A DNA stretch of 56,218 nt. Source: Arthrobacter terricola (GTDB lineage: Bacteria > Actinomycetota > Actinomycetes > Actinomycetales > Micrococcaceae). The position numbers were made by a program, and so were the translations under genes. The notes beneath the pieces are model-generated. The model ran no database searches. It was not told the DNA's origin and saw nothing but the letters and a program-made list of their open reading frames with translations. Position 1 is the first letter of the stretch, and the number at the start of each line of letters is the position of its first letter. Below, piece by piece: positions 16,646 through 24,659 of the stretch. The stretch spans positions 1 through 56,218 of the forward strand of contig NZ_SMRU01000009.1 in assembly GCF_004354015.1 (NCBI RefSeq), given 5' to 3'.

Positions 16646-17085
16646 CACTTCACCGCCTGCCAGACCGTGGCGGCGGCGAGGATCGCGGTCATGAGCAGCG
16701 GGATGATCCACTGCCGCCATTCCTTGCGCTCGTTGTCCCGCTGGTCGCCCAGACCAACTTTCTTGTCGATGTCGTCCAGGCGGTCCGATTCGTGTTCAAC
16801 TTTGACGTTCAGCTTCTCCACTTCGGTGTCGATCTTCGTGTGGATCCGTTCGGCTTCGCGGTCGTATTTCGAGGTGAACCGCTCCAGTTCGGCACGGTCC
16901 ACTTTGGTGTCCATCCGTGCCGCAAGATCGGCGACCTCGGCCCGGTCCGCTTTGCCTTCGAGGCGCCCCGTCATCGTGTCGATCTTCGTCTCAACACGCT
17001 TGAGCCAGTCTTGGAAGAGATCGAAGATGGCCTTGGCGGCCGCGTTCGAGTTTTCCATTGCCCTTTGTTCCTCCGGGGTTGTCAT
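16645..17085 (-). CDS. Coiled-coil protein with C-terminal membrane anchor
   Basis: 146 aa. A long heptad-rich central helix, with repeated D-K-V/I-D and E-K units (VETKIDTMTGRLEGKADR to DDIDKKVG), is followed by one C-terminal membrane span (WIIPLLMTAILAAATVWQAV). Similar tail-anchored coiled-coil proteins occur in lysis modules of Gram-positive phages, where some act with holins; that role is inferred. Start and stop each overlap their neighbours by a base. Confidence 0.7.
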   Translation of the reverse strand: MTTPEEQRAMENSNAAAKAIFDLFQDWLKRVETKIDTMTGRLEGKADRAEVADLAARMDTKVDRAELERFTSKYDREAERIHTKIDTEVEKLNVKVEHESDRLDDIDKKVGLGDQRDNERKEWRQWIIPLLMTAILAAATVWQAVK

Positions 17086-17594
17086 CAGGCACCCCCGGGG
17101 ATGTACGTGAATTCATCCTTGATGAGGTTCTGGGCGCCCCAGATCGGGGCGGTGATCGAGTGAATACCGACAAGCTGGTGGCGGTGGTGAATATCGCAGA
17201 GGCACCAAAGGTTAAATTCGGAGTGGTCAATGAAGTCCAGCATCTCCTGCTGCGTGAACGGCTTCTCAAACACTCCGGGGTGGCGCGCCTGCAGGTTCGG
17301 CCAGACGTGCTCGTTGAACTTGTCCAAGTCGATGGCGTTCTGGAGGGCCCACTCAATGATGTGGTGGTGCGTCTCGATCTGTTTCGCCCCGTGGGGATTC
17401 TGCGCAGGGTCGTTCAGTGTCGAGTTCCGAACCCCGCAGATAAGACAGGGCCGGTCCTCGGTGACGACGAGCCGGTGGTGAACTTTGGCGTACGCGGGGG
17501 ACTCTGTGCGCTTGTCATGCTCGGGGTAGAAGACTTGCTCGTGCAGGACTCGGTCAACTTCGTGGGCGGCGGTCAGGTGCGGTTTGTCGGTCAC
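17085..17594 (-). CDS. HNH-type endonuclease
   Basis: 169 aa with a zinc-binding HNH layout: CLICG at the start of the core, the ETHHHIIEWA motif carrying the His-His pair, and a second cysteine pair in NLWCLCDIHHRHQ. HNH enzymes nick or cut DNA using one metal ion. Unlike packaging HNHs, which sit next to terminase or portal, this one is in the lysis region next to the intein-bearing gene. It could be a free-standing homing nuclease or an accessory gene. Confidence 0.8.
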   Translation of the reverse strand: MTDKPHLTAAHEVDRVLHEQVFYPEHDKRTESPAYAKVHHRLVVTEDRPCLICGVRNSTLNDPAQNPHGAKQIETHHHIIEWALQNAIDLDKFNEHVWPNLQARHPGVFEKPFTQQEMLDFIDHSEFNLWCLCDIHHRHQLVGIHSITAPIWGAQNLIKDEFTYIPGGA

Positions 17595-17601
17595 ATTCTC
17601 C

Positions 17602-18084
17602 TTAGGCTGGGCCGAGGTAGGCCATTTGGAAACAGGTGAGTGCCTGGGTGTTCACGTTGGCTGGGGTGTAGTTGTGGAGGGCCTGCAACCGGAGCACGTC
17701 CCCGGCGGCGAGCCGGACGACGGCGGCCACGTTCACCGACGTCGCGTACGCGCCGTTGTACGCCAGCGTCGTGCCCACGGCGAGGACATCCCCGCCGGCG
17801 GTGGAGTTGCGGGTAATCCACCCCGAGAACCAATAACCGGCATGGGAACTGGTCGTGGCGTAGGAGACCGTCCCCGACACCGACCACAAACCGGTGAGGT
17901 TCGCTGTCAGCGTGCCCGAGGTGCTGGCAATCGCGGAGCCGGAAGTGTCGAACTCCACGTTCTGGAAACCGAGGGTCGAATAGACGTTGGCGCCGACCGC
18001 TTGGACGCTGGACTGGATCATCCGGGCGCCCATGATCGGGTTCTGTCCGTAGGCGAAAAGTGCTGCGTCGAGAAGTGAACCCAC
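17602..18084 (-). CDS. Minor tail/baseplate protein with C1q-like beta domain
   Basis: 160 aa, rich in small and aromatic residues. The pattern LTGLWSVSGTVSYATTS, AGYWFSGWITRNS and LAAGDVLRLQALHNYT resembles jelly-roll (C1q/TNF-like) heads found at tips of phage tail fibres, where they trimerise and bind receptors. The N-terminal 35 residues would attach to the fibre. It follows the LamG-type protein in the same direction, placing it at the distal end of the tail module. Confidence 0.62.
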   Translation of the reverse strand: MGSLLDAALFAYGQNPIMGARMIQSSVQAVGANVYSTLGFQNVEFDTSGSAIASTSGTLTANLTGLWSVSGTVSYATTSSHAGYWFSGWITRNSTAGGDVLAVGTTLAYNGAYATSVNVAAVVRLAAGDVLRLQALHNYTPANVNTQALTCFQMAYLGPA

Positions 18085-18091
18085 ACGCCCC

Positions 18092-19495
18092 CTAAAGGAT
18101 CTGGTTCATCCGGCCATAACCGGAATATTGGAAGCGGTGCGCGGTGCGGGCGCCTTGGATCATCTCGTACGCGCCGACCAGGCGCCCGGCGGCGGAGTTC
18201 TCGAGTTCGACCCATGCCGTGGAGGATTCCCTGAGGTTCCGGAGCGGGGGGTTGTCGCCCGTGTATACGCCGACGATGAGCTGCACGCTGGTTTGTGCCG
18301 TCCATGTGGCCCCGGTGGGGGATGTTTGGAGGGTCCCCAGTCCGGTGCCGCCTTGCGGGGCGGCGAGGGTGTTCCCGGAGGATCCTGCCGTTTGGAGTAC
18401 GAGGTGGTAGACGGCGGAGCCGGTCAGCCCGGAGACCTGCAATGGTAGGGACACCATGCGGGCCCGGTTCACGGGGACGAATTGCGCCGGTATGGTTATC
18501 GACGCCAGCGGGGTTCCTGACGGGGAACCGGATACGTCGGCCTGAATGGAGGCGGTTACGTCGGCCCCGGTCCCGAGGGCCTGTAGGGCGACTTCCACCC
18601 GGTTGATCGTGTCGATCCCCGCGGGGAGCGTGAATGGTTGGTCAAGCCACTGTGTGGCGAGTGACCATGTTGTTCCGGGGGTAGCGCTTCCTGTCGCCCC
18701 GACCTGCAGCGTGCCCGTGTTGTGCATGGTGAGGGCGTGCATGCCGAGTGACTGGTTGATCTGCCCGGCCTGTGCCACCTGTGTTCCGTCGCTTTTGGCG
18801 GCGAGGTAGGTTGGGGCGTTTGTGAGGAAGCTTGCGGCGTTGTAGTGGTTCAGGATCTGCGTGGCGGTAAGGGCGTGGGTGTAGACGGCGACTTCATCGA
18901 CCATGGCCTGAATGGGCAGGCCGATCCCGTCATTGGCGATCCGGAAAACCGAGCCTGCGGAACTGACGGACAGCGAGGAGGCCACTTGTGCGACCTGGGC
19001 GCCGTTGACGTAGAGGGTGATGTTGGTCCCGTCATATGTTGCGGCGCAGTATGTCCACTGCCCGAGGGGCATCGCCCAGTTGGCCGTGGATGCGGTGTTG
19101 AACGTTCCATTGAGCGCCCGGAACGCTTCGATGGACCCGGACCCTGAGACGGACAGGCCCCACCCTTGGAAGCCGCCGCCGCCGTTGTAGTAGTTCCCGG
19201 CGATGGTGCCGACACCGTTGAACTTCTGGATCTGCACCCACGCCTCAACGGTCCACGCCGCCGTGCCGCCCATGATGTACTGGTTGCCCATGTCCACGTA
19301 GCCGTTCAGGAAGAACGTGCACGAGTCCTGGTCACCCATGACGGCGCCGGGCATGCCACGGCTGATCGACCCGGAGTAGGTGCCGGTGACGGTTCCTGCG
19401 GTGTCAGTGGCGGAGGAGTTCGATAAGAGGTCCCCGAGCCGCCAGTAGGAGGCGGGGGCGTCCCTGAGGATGACTTGTGCGTAGCCGACAGCCAT
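18092..19495 (-). CDS. Minor tail protein with LamG-type lectin domain
   Basis: 467 aa. Residues about 10-215 form a concanavalin A/laminin-G-like fold: an N-terminal YWRLGD, FFLNGYVDMG, WTVEAWVQI, WTYCAATYDGTNITLYVNG and a closing VDEVAVYTHALTATQILNHY. The second half is a separate beta-rich domain with many Thr, Ser and Gly. Such proteins bind glycans and are common as tail-tip or fibre components. Neighbours on both sides are probable receptor-contact proteins. Confidence 0.75.
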   Translation of the reverse strand: MAVGYAQVILRDAPASYWRLGDLLSNSSATDTAGTVTGTYSGSISRGMPGAVMGDQDSCTFFLNGYVDMGNQYIMGGTAAWTVEAWVQIQKFNGVGTIAGNYYNGGGGFQGWGLSVSGSGSIEAFRALNGTFNTASTANWAMPLGQWTYCAATYDGTNITLYVNGAQVAQVASSLSVSSAGSVFRIANDGIGLPIQAMVDEVAVYTHALTATQILNHYNAASFLTNAPTYLAAKSDGTQVAQAGQINQSLGMHALTMHNTGTLQVGATGSATPGTTWSLATQWLDQPFTLPAGIDTINRVEVALQALGTGADVTASIQADVSGSPSGTPLASITIPAQFVPVNRARMVSLPLQVSGLTGSAVYHLVLQTAGSSGNTLAAPQGGTGLGTLQTSPTGATWTAQTSVQLIVGVYTGDNPPLRNLRESSTAWVELENSAAGRLVGAYEMIQGARTAHRFQYSGYGRMNQIL

Positions 19496-19506
19496 TGTGT
19501 CGCCCC

Positions 19507-20121
19507 TTATCCGCTGGTCAGTGTGAAGCTGACCTGCATTGTCATGGTCTGGATGTTTGTTTTGGTCAGGGCCGGACTGATGAGGACGTGATCGATGAGG
19601 ATGCCGGACCCGGGGGTGATGGATGCGGCGGCGAAAAGGCCCGCTTCGCTGATGGTTCCTACGGCTTGGGTGTTGCCGAAGAAAAACGACAGCACGGATT
19701 GTCCGTTCGCGGCGGATGCTTGCGAGACGGTGCCGCGTTGGATCTCGTTGGTCAGTGCTGTGTCAAGGGCGGTGACGGGTGTGGTGCCTGTGCCGACAGC
19801 CCCGTACGCGGGGGCGAGCGAGTAGGGGGTGTTGATCCCAAGGTTCGCGGCCTGATCCGAGATGGACGACCAGTTCAGGGCCGACGCCAAGGCGGTGAGG
19901 CCTGCTGTCGTGATCAGGTTCTTGCACTCCCGGGTCTCAACCAGTTCGTCTTCCTCGTACAGCTGCAGGGTGATGACGCCGACGACACCGAGGGGTGCGA
20001 GAAACCGCGCTCGTAGATCGCGGGCATGGGCTGTGTGGCTCTCTGGAATGGGCGTCTCTGACTCTTCCATCTCGCGGAGAGCATCTGCGGACATGTAGGT
20101 AACGATGGGATCTACAGTCAT
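19507..20121 (-). CDS. Minor tail protein of unknown fold
   Basis: 204 aa. An acidic N-terminal region is followed by LYEEDELVETRECKNLITTAGLTALA and a C-terminal beta-rich part where the motif EIQRGTV, FFFGN, ISEAGLFAA and MQVSFTL occurs. That C-terminal pattern is typical of actinophage tail proteins related to baseplate gp-type phage tail-collar modules. It is the last minus-strand gene before the inserted plus-strand cassette and the first one read after it. Confidence 0.6.
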   Translation of the reverse strand: MTVDPIVTYMSADALREMEESETPIPESHTAHARDLRARFLAPLGVVGVITLQLYEEDELVETRECKNLITTAGLTALASALNWSSISDQAANLGINTPYSLAPAYGAVGTGTTPVTALDTALTNEIQRGTVSQASAANGQSVLSFFFGNTQAVGTISEAGLFAAASITPGSGILIDHVLISPALTKTNIQTMTMQVSFTLTSG

Positions 20122-20176
20122 GGTTCACTGAGCCTTTCGGTACAATCAGGGCAACAACTCATTGGGGGGGTAACTT
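20122..20176 (+). promoter_or_regulatory. Likely promoter region of the plus-strand cassette
   Basis: Only 55 bases separate the minus-strand tail gene start from the GDSL start, so the cassette promoter is probably here or inside the tail gene. TACAAT at 20141-20146 is a good -10 match; no convincing -35 is seen 16-18 bases upstream. A seven-G run (20165-20171) gives the ribosome site. Confidence 0.35.
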
Positions 20177-20899
20177 TTGCCGATCTTTCACGGGCGCCAT
20201 CTGCGCGGAACCATCCGCCGCCACAAATCTGCCGCGCTGATCATCGCCGGAGCCGTCCTCGCTGCTGGGGCGCTGACCGGGGGTGGGATCCTGGTCAAGA
20301 AGCAACTCGACAACGACAAGGGTTGCGAGTCGGTCACGAACTGGGTCGAGTCCCGCGGCGACTTTGTTAAGATCGGGACCGGCGCGGAGAAGGTGGCCAT
20401 CCTTGGCGACTCCTACGCCGCCGGTGATCTGTTGACTGACCGCACCAAGGGCTGGGTGTACGACCTCGCGCAGGCCAAAGGTTGGAGTGAGTACGTGGAC
20501 GGTGTCGGGTACACCGGGTACACGAACGGCGGGTTCTGCGGTGACCAGCAGTACGGCACGCGGATCGCGAACATTAGGCAGCTTGCCCCGGATACCCTCA
20601 TCATCGAAGGCGGCCTCAACGACGCCGGGAAGTCACGCGAGGAAGTTCAGTCAGCCGCCGACGGGCTGCTGAGGAAGTTCAGCGCCGTCAAGAACGTTAT
20701 TGTCCTTGGCCCGGTCAATGCCCCGGCGCGTTCGGGTCTGACTGACATTGATGCTGCGCTCTCGGCTGCGGCAGCTACCAATAATCGCCAGTACATCTCC
20801 GCTCTGTCGTGGAGCTTCGATTACCTTCCTGACCGACTTCACCTCACGGAGGCCAGCCATGCTAAATTCGCGGATCTCGTCGCCGCCCAAATCCGGTAG
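20177..20899 (+). CDS. Membrane-anchored SGNH/GDSL hydrolase
   Basis: 240 aa from a TTG following a G-rich ribosome site. An N-terminal basic stretch and one membrane span (SAALIIAGAVLAAGALTGGGIL) anchor the rest outside the cell. The catalytic domain has block I VAILGDSYAAGD with the Ser, block III-like IEGGLNDAG with the Asn, and the C-terminal DRLHLTEASHAKFA with the Asp-x-x-His pair. Such enzymes add or remove acyl groups, often acetyl, on polysaccharides. It runs opposite to the surrounding tail genes and overlaps the next gene by 41 bases, so both form one cassette. Likely role: surface glycan modification of the lysogen. Confidence 0.82.
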   Translation: MPIFHGRHLRGTIRRHKSAALIIAGAVLAAGALTGGGILVKKQLDNDKGCESVTNWVESRGDFVKIGTGAEKVAILGDSYAAGDLLTDRTKGWVYDLAQAKGWSEYVDGVGYTGYTNGGFCGDQQYGTRIANIRQLAPDTLIIEGGLNDAGKSREEVQSAADGLLRKFSAVKNVIVLGPVNAPARSGLTDIDAALSAAAATNNRQYISALSWSFDYLPDRLHLTEASHAKFADLVAAQIR

Positions 20900-22259
20900 T
20901 GTCGCCCAGGCGCTTCTCTTTTGCGGAGCCGCCGCGTTCGCGTGCTTCTGCGGTATCTCGGGGACCGAGCCATGGGTCGCGCCGCTTGGCGTACTGCTTA
21001 TCCTGTTCCCTGCGTTCCTAATCCAATGGGACCGCTGGCAGGCCGAGGGCTCCCGTTGGGGCGGCGCGCTCCTGCTCTACCCAATGGTGTTCGGTGTCGC
21101 CTATATCCTCGGCTCGCTCAAGCTGGGTCAGCGCGGCGCTCTCGGCTTGGATCCGGACGCGACCCAATGGTGGCTCTACGGCCTCGGGCTTGGCTGTTTC
21201 ATGGCTGGCGCCGCGGTCACGTCGAAGAAGGCCCCACGCTTCGGGCCCCGCGTCATCGCCCCTGCCGAGTTCAACCTTGGGCGGCTTTCTGCGTTCGCAG
21301 GGCTTGGCCTCGCCAGCGTGAACTTTGTGACCGGCGGGATCCCGCTGCTGGCATCCAACATCAATGCGGCACGGTTTCAGGAGAACGCCTCGGTCCTTGG
21401 CCCGATAACCGGCATCATCGTTGGTGTCGAGCAATTCGCCCTTGTGGTGCTGGTGCTGGACCGATGGTCACGGAAGCGGGCCGATCGGAAGATCTCGGCA
21501 TTTGACACGCTGCTGATCCTGGTCCTGTTGGGGTTCCTGCTTGCCAGCGGTTCCCGGACGTTCCTTATCCTGCCGATCGTCGCCATTGTTGTGGCGTGGC
21601 TGGAAACGCGAGCGGTCAAAGCTGTCACGGTACTGCTCGTCGCGGTTCTCGGCTTCGCGGCCCTTACCGGTTTCAACTACTACCGTCAGCAGCAGTCCGG
21701 AACCGCTGAAGCTTTGAATGCGGCACTGGATCAGAACGGGCTTGGTGACTATCCTTTGGCCTCCGGCATCCTGAGTTTGCAGATCGGACCTCGAGTGTTC
21801 CAGGCGAGCCGCGACCTGATCCCGGACGATGTGCCGTTCCAGAACGGGCAGTTCTTCCTTGCCGATGCCGCGGTACTGCTGCGCTCGGGTTTGCCACCGT
21901 CAGACTCGTTCACCACTCAAGTCATTACGGGCCGCAGCTACGCCCAAGTTGGCGGCAGCCCACCCACCGTGCTTGGCGGCTTGTACATCGACGGCGGGGT
22001 GCCGCTGGTCATCGCCGGGATGCTTGCCCTTGGCTTCATCACTCGGCGCTTCCGCAACGGCTACCTCCGCCGCCCCAACCTGTACACCGCAGCAGCGTAT
22101 GGCTACTGGGGCACGTGGATGATGCACTCGATCTACAACTACGTCAGCCTCAAGCCGATGGTGCTGGCGTTCCTTGGGCTGTGCCTTCTTGGGGCGTTGA
22201 CGGCTCGCTCTCGGAAGCCGCTTGAATTGCCGCTGCCAGTTCCTTCTTCGCGGCAATGA
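20859..22259 (+). CDS. Polytopic O-antigen polymerase-like membrane protein
   Basis: 466 aa from ATG at 20859, six bases after ACGGAGG and inside the 3' end of the hydrolase gene. Around ten to twelve hydrophobic segments are visible. A large extracellular loop in the second half (from NYYRQQQSG to SPPTVLGGLYIDGG) and the preceding LLASGSRTFLILP fit Wzy/oligosaccharide-repeat-unit polymerases. In temperate phages of Gram-negative hosts, such polymerases change the surface glycan of the lysogen; the same role is inferred here. The last 110 bases are also antisense to a tail-region gene. Confidence 0.72.
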   Translation: MLNSRISSPPKSGSVAQALLFCGAAAFACFCGISGTEPWVAPLGVLLILFPAFLIQWDRWQAEGSRWGGALLLYPMVFGVAYILGSLKLGQRGALGLDPDATQWWLYGLGLGCFMAGAAVTSKKAPRFGPRVIAPAEFNLGRLSAFAGLGLASVNFVTGGIPLLASNINAARFQENASVLGPITGIIVGVEQFALVVLVLDRWSRKRADRKISAFDTLLILVLLGFLLASGSRTFLILPIVAIVVAWLETRAVKAVTVLLVAVLGFAALTGFNYYRQQQSGTAEALNAALDQNGLGDYPLASGILSLQIGPRVFQASRDLIPDDVPFQNGQFFLADAAVLLRSGLPPSDSFTTQVITGRSYAQVGGSPPTVLGGLYIDGGVPLVIAGMLALGFITRRFRNGYLRRPNLYTAAAYGYWGTWMMHSIYNYVSLKPMVLAFLGLCLLGALTARSRKPLELPLPVPSSRQ

Positions 22260-22554
22260 GGCCAAGTGCGCTCTGCTCGAAGTCAGGGTGACCAACAGGG
22301 ATCTGCGTGTTGTTCAGCATGTCAGCGAACACGTGGAGGGTATTAATCGAAAGCACGGTCGGCTGTTCCTTTTCTTTCAGGTCGTCAGGGAAGTGTGAAT
22401 AGGCCAAGCCCACGATTTTCGCGATTTTGTGCCAGTCTTTTGGGTCGTATTGAACGTGAGCTTCGTTATCTGGGGTGATGTCGAGGCTAAACAGGGTTTC
22501 CGTCTCGGACTGGATCTGTAGACAATTTCCGTCGTCTGGGAAGTACGTGCTCAC
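22150..22554 (-). CDS. Small acidic tail-region protein overlapping the polymerase gene
   Basis: 134 aa from a GTG overlapping the tail-fibre stop by one base (TAGTG). It is acidic with a helical middle (DWHKIAKIVGLAYSHFPDDLKEKE) and a low-complexity Ser/Pro/Gly tail. I do not recognise it; position directly after a fibre suggests a fibre chaperone or assembly factor. Its last 110 bases lie under the end of the plus-strand polymerase gene, and those codons encode most of the low-complexity tail. Confidence 0.65.
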   Translation of the reverse strand: MSTYFPDDGNCLQIQSETETLFSLDITPDNEAHVQYDPKDWHKIAKIVGLAYSHFPDDLKEKEQPTVLSINTLHVFADMLNNTQIPVGHPDFEQSALGLIAAKKELAAAIQAASESEPSTPQEGTAQGTPAPSA

Positions 22555-23954
22555 TATGTCTGCCTAACTAGTCCGAGGGTTTGCAAGGTGGTAATGATGT
22601 CGTCCACGGTGTGGCTTGCTCCCGTGGCGAGTAGCTGTTGAATGACTGGGGCTGCTCCGAAGAATCCGATCTTCTGGCCGCTAGCCCCACCTACGGTTCC
22701 GATCTTGCTTCCGGTGGTCGTGTCCAGGATGAAGTTCACGCCGCCCGCGAGGGTGATCGTGCCGTTACTGCTGTTGCCAGCGATGACAACCTGCGAGACT
22801 GACGATGAGTTCTGCCAGTTGTAGCTCTGGCTGGTCTGGTTTACCGATCCTGCGAAGCTGACTTGGAAGCGGGTAGTACCACCAGAGTCCACGGCTTGCA
22901 GGATGGACTTGGATTGACCGGTCGCGGCCCGCAGCGTCATGGTGGTCAGGTTGGCCGTTGATGGCGCTTGGAAGAAAGCGAACGACGTTCCAGTGTCCGC
23001 TCCGCCGTTCGCCAGAATCCACGCCTGACCGGTGTAACCGGATGCCCCGAGCGTGTAGCCGCCTTCACTGTTGATCGGGTCGCACACGTACACACCGTAT
23101 GCCTTGGTGAAGGTACCACCGTTCGCGGCAGCGGGGGTCGGCTGCCAGAACGCAATGTGTTTGTCTGACGTTCCGAACGTCGGGCCGCCAGTGCTGTTCG
23201 TTGTGGCCTTGAAGTTAGCCGATGTGGCAACGTGCGCGGTGCTTTGGATGATGACGCGCGAGCCGATTCCTAGCAGCGGTGCAGCATCGCCGCCCATGGC
23301 AGTGTTCGAGCCTTCGATCTGCGCGATGCCCTCAATGGCTACGGTGGGCTTCGTGTGCGCGAAAGCCGTACCCGTGTTCTTGAGTCCGACGAAGGACGAG
23401 AATGCCTCCGCTGCGTCATCGGCGCATGGTCCGTAGTAGCTGGCGAGGATCGCAGCAGCCTGTGTGGTCTTGGTGACCGCCGCATTCGTGCCACCCGTGT
23501 AATCCCCGAACTTCTGGTAAACAATCCACGGTGCCCACGCCTCAGGAGGGGAACCATTACCGGCAAAGCCCATGCTCCCCGGCGCGTTGCCGAACGTGAA
23601 CCACGTCCCGTAAGTCGGGGAGGGGGTGTTGACGTGAAGTCCTGGGTTGTTGCCTGTCGCAATCGGGATGTAGAGCGAACTGAGATCCGGGATCTGCGCC
23701 GTGGGAACCTTCGAACCGCTATCCAGACTGGCCACACCTGACGCTGCGCCACGCGAAGCCAACGGGACATAAGTGGCACTGAGTGTCGCTGCGTTGGGCG
23801 CTTGGTACCCGAGGGAAGCCCACGCGGTGACCCCGTCACCGAGCTTCCGGTTTCCGGTGTCCGTCTCCAAGCCCTCTTCCCCCGAAGCGAGGACCGGATT
23901 CACGGACGTCCAGTTAGCGGCAGTGTCACGGCGGATCTGGATTCTGTTAGCCAC
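22554..23954 (-). CDS. Tail fibre with Mtd-type N-terminal attachment domain
   Basis: 466 aa from GTG at 23954, overlapping the upstream stop; a longer TTG start adds six residues. The first 45 residues (RIQIRRDTAANWTSVNPVLA, then LETDTGNRKLGDGVTAWASL) match the small domain that opens many phage fibres, including the Bordetella tropism protein. The middle is a long repetitive beta-rich shaft with Gly, Thr and Ala. The C-terminus (TVDDIITTLQTLGLVRQ) resembles the helical end common in actinophage fibres. It probably determines host binding. I saw no variable-repeat or reverse-transcriptase system beside it. Confidence 0.82.
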   Translation of the reverse strand: MANRIQIRRDTAANWTSVNPVLASGEEGLETDTGNRKLGDGVTAWASLGYQAPNAATLSATYVPLASRGAASGVASLDSGSKVPTAQIPDLSSLYIPIATGNNPGLHVNTPSPTYGTWFTFGNAPGSMGFAGNGSPPEAWAPWIVYQKFGDYTGGTNAAVTKTTQAAAILASYYGPCADDAAEAFSSFVGLKNTGTAFAHTKPTVAIEGIAQIEGSNTAMGGDAAPLLGIGSRVIIQSTAHVATSANFKATTNSTGGPTFGTSDKHIAFWQPTPAAANGGTFTKAYGVYVCDPINSEGGYTLGASGYTGQAWILANGGADTGTSFAFFQAPSTANLTTMTLRAATGQSKSILQAVDSGGTTRFQVSFAGSVNQTSQSYNWQNSSSVSQVVIAGNSSNGTITLAGGVNFILDTTTGSKIGTVGGASGQKIGFFGAAPVIQQLLATGASHTVDDIITTLQTLGLVRQT

Positions 23955-24330
23955 TGGCCGTACCCCCGTCAATGTTGATGTTGGCCACCCACGGCGGTGG
24001 CAGGAAAGCAGGAATGGCGGTCAAAGAGTGCGGGTCAACGCGGGTCAGGTTCGCCCACTGGGTGTCCGACGACAGCACCGAAACGTAGACCGTCTGCGGC
24101 GGGACGCCGCGGATGTCCATGTCCACCCGCCACGCCCAGTTCGACGTCGTCGCGGCCAGGTTGACGCTCATCCGACCCGTGCCGTCCAAGGCGGCGGTGA
24201 ACGGCTTCGCAAGAACCTCCTGCGTCCCGTTGATCACCGACCCTGACGGGGTGAACTGGAACCGGCCGACAGCCGGGACCGAAGACCCGTCAGCAGCCGG
24301 AACCGTCTCATAGAACTGGATGACCGGCAT
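23947..24330 (-). CDS. Minor tail protein
   Basis: 127 aa, beta-rich: MPVIQFYETVPAADGSSVPA, GRFQFTPSG, then TAALDGTGRMSVNLAAT and ending WVANINIDGG. The layout resembles the small carbohydrate-binding-like proteins often placed before actinophage fibres. It shares an 8-base overlap with the fibre start and a one-base overlap with its upstream neighbour. Confidence 0.65.
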   Translation of the reverse strand: MPVIQFYETVPAADGSSVPAVGRFQFTPSGSVINGTQEVLAKPFTAALDGTGRMSVNLAATTSNWAWRVDMDIRGVPPQTVYVSVLSSDTQWANLTRVDPHSLTAIPAFLPPPWVANINIDGGTASG

Positions 24331-24659
24331 CAGGCCCCACCTCCGTCAAAGTTCCCTGAAGTCGCATACGTGGAAGATGCCACGCCGCCGTCGATGATTG
24401 AGCCCGCACCCGGCGAGGCACCGCCGCCGTCGAATACCCCGCCCCACTCAACAGAGCCCCACACGGCAGAGGCGTCCCAGTTGAACGAAACGCCGCCGGT
24501 AACGGTGGTCACCGTGTCGGCGGCCACCACCGTGTCAAACACGCCGGTTAGTTGGTTGATCTGAAGCCCGGCGCCGTCGTCCGTCTGACCCTGCGAGGAG
24601 TCCTGATTCAACTGCCCCAGGACGTCCTGCAAGGTATACGCACGGTTGCCGCCAGCCAT
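24330..24659 (-). CDS. Small tail protein with Gly-rich C-terminus
   Basis: 109 aa. An N-terminal helix (YTLQDVLGQLNQDSSQG) precedes a Gly/Ser/Ala-rich region with repeated FDGGG units (VFDGGGAS, NFDGGG) and IIDGG. The related ending INIDGG occurs in the next gene, so this may be a flexible linker shared by both. Function unknown; it lies between the tail hub and the fibre. Confidence 0.6.
   Translation of the reverse strand: MAGGNRAYTLQDVLGQLNQDSSQGQTDDGAGLQINQLTGVFDTVVAADTVTTVTGGVSFNWDASAVWGSVEWGGVFDGGGASPGAGSIIDGGVASSTYATSGNFDGGGA

Noticed and set aside
17085..17594. HNH gene as a packaging endonuclease
   Set aside because: Packaging HNHs sit next to terminase or portal; this one is in the lysis region, so a packaging role is not supported here.
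22554..23954. Diversity-generating retroelement linked to the Mtd-like fibre
   Set aside because: The fibre has only the common N-terminal attachment domain; no reverse transcriptase or template repeat is present nearby.
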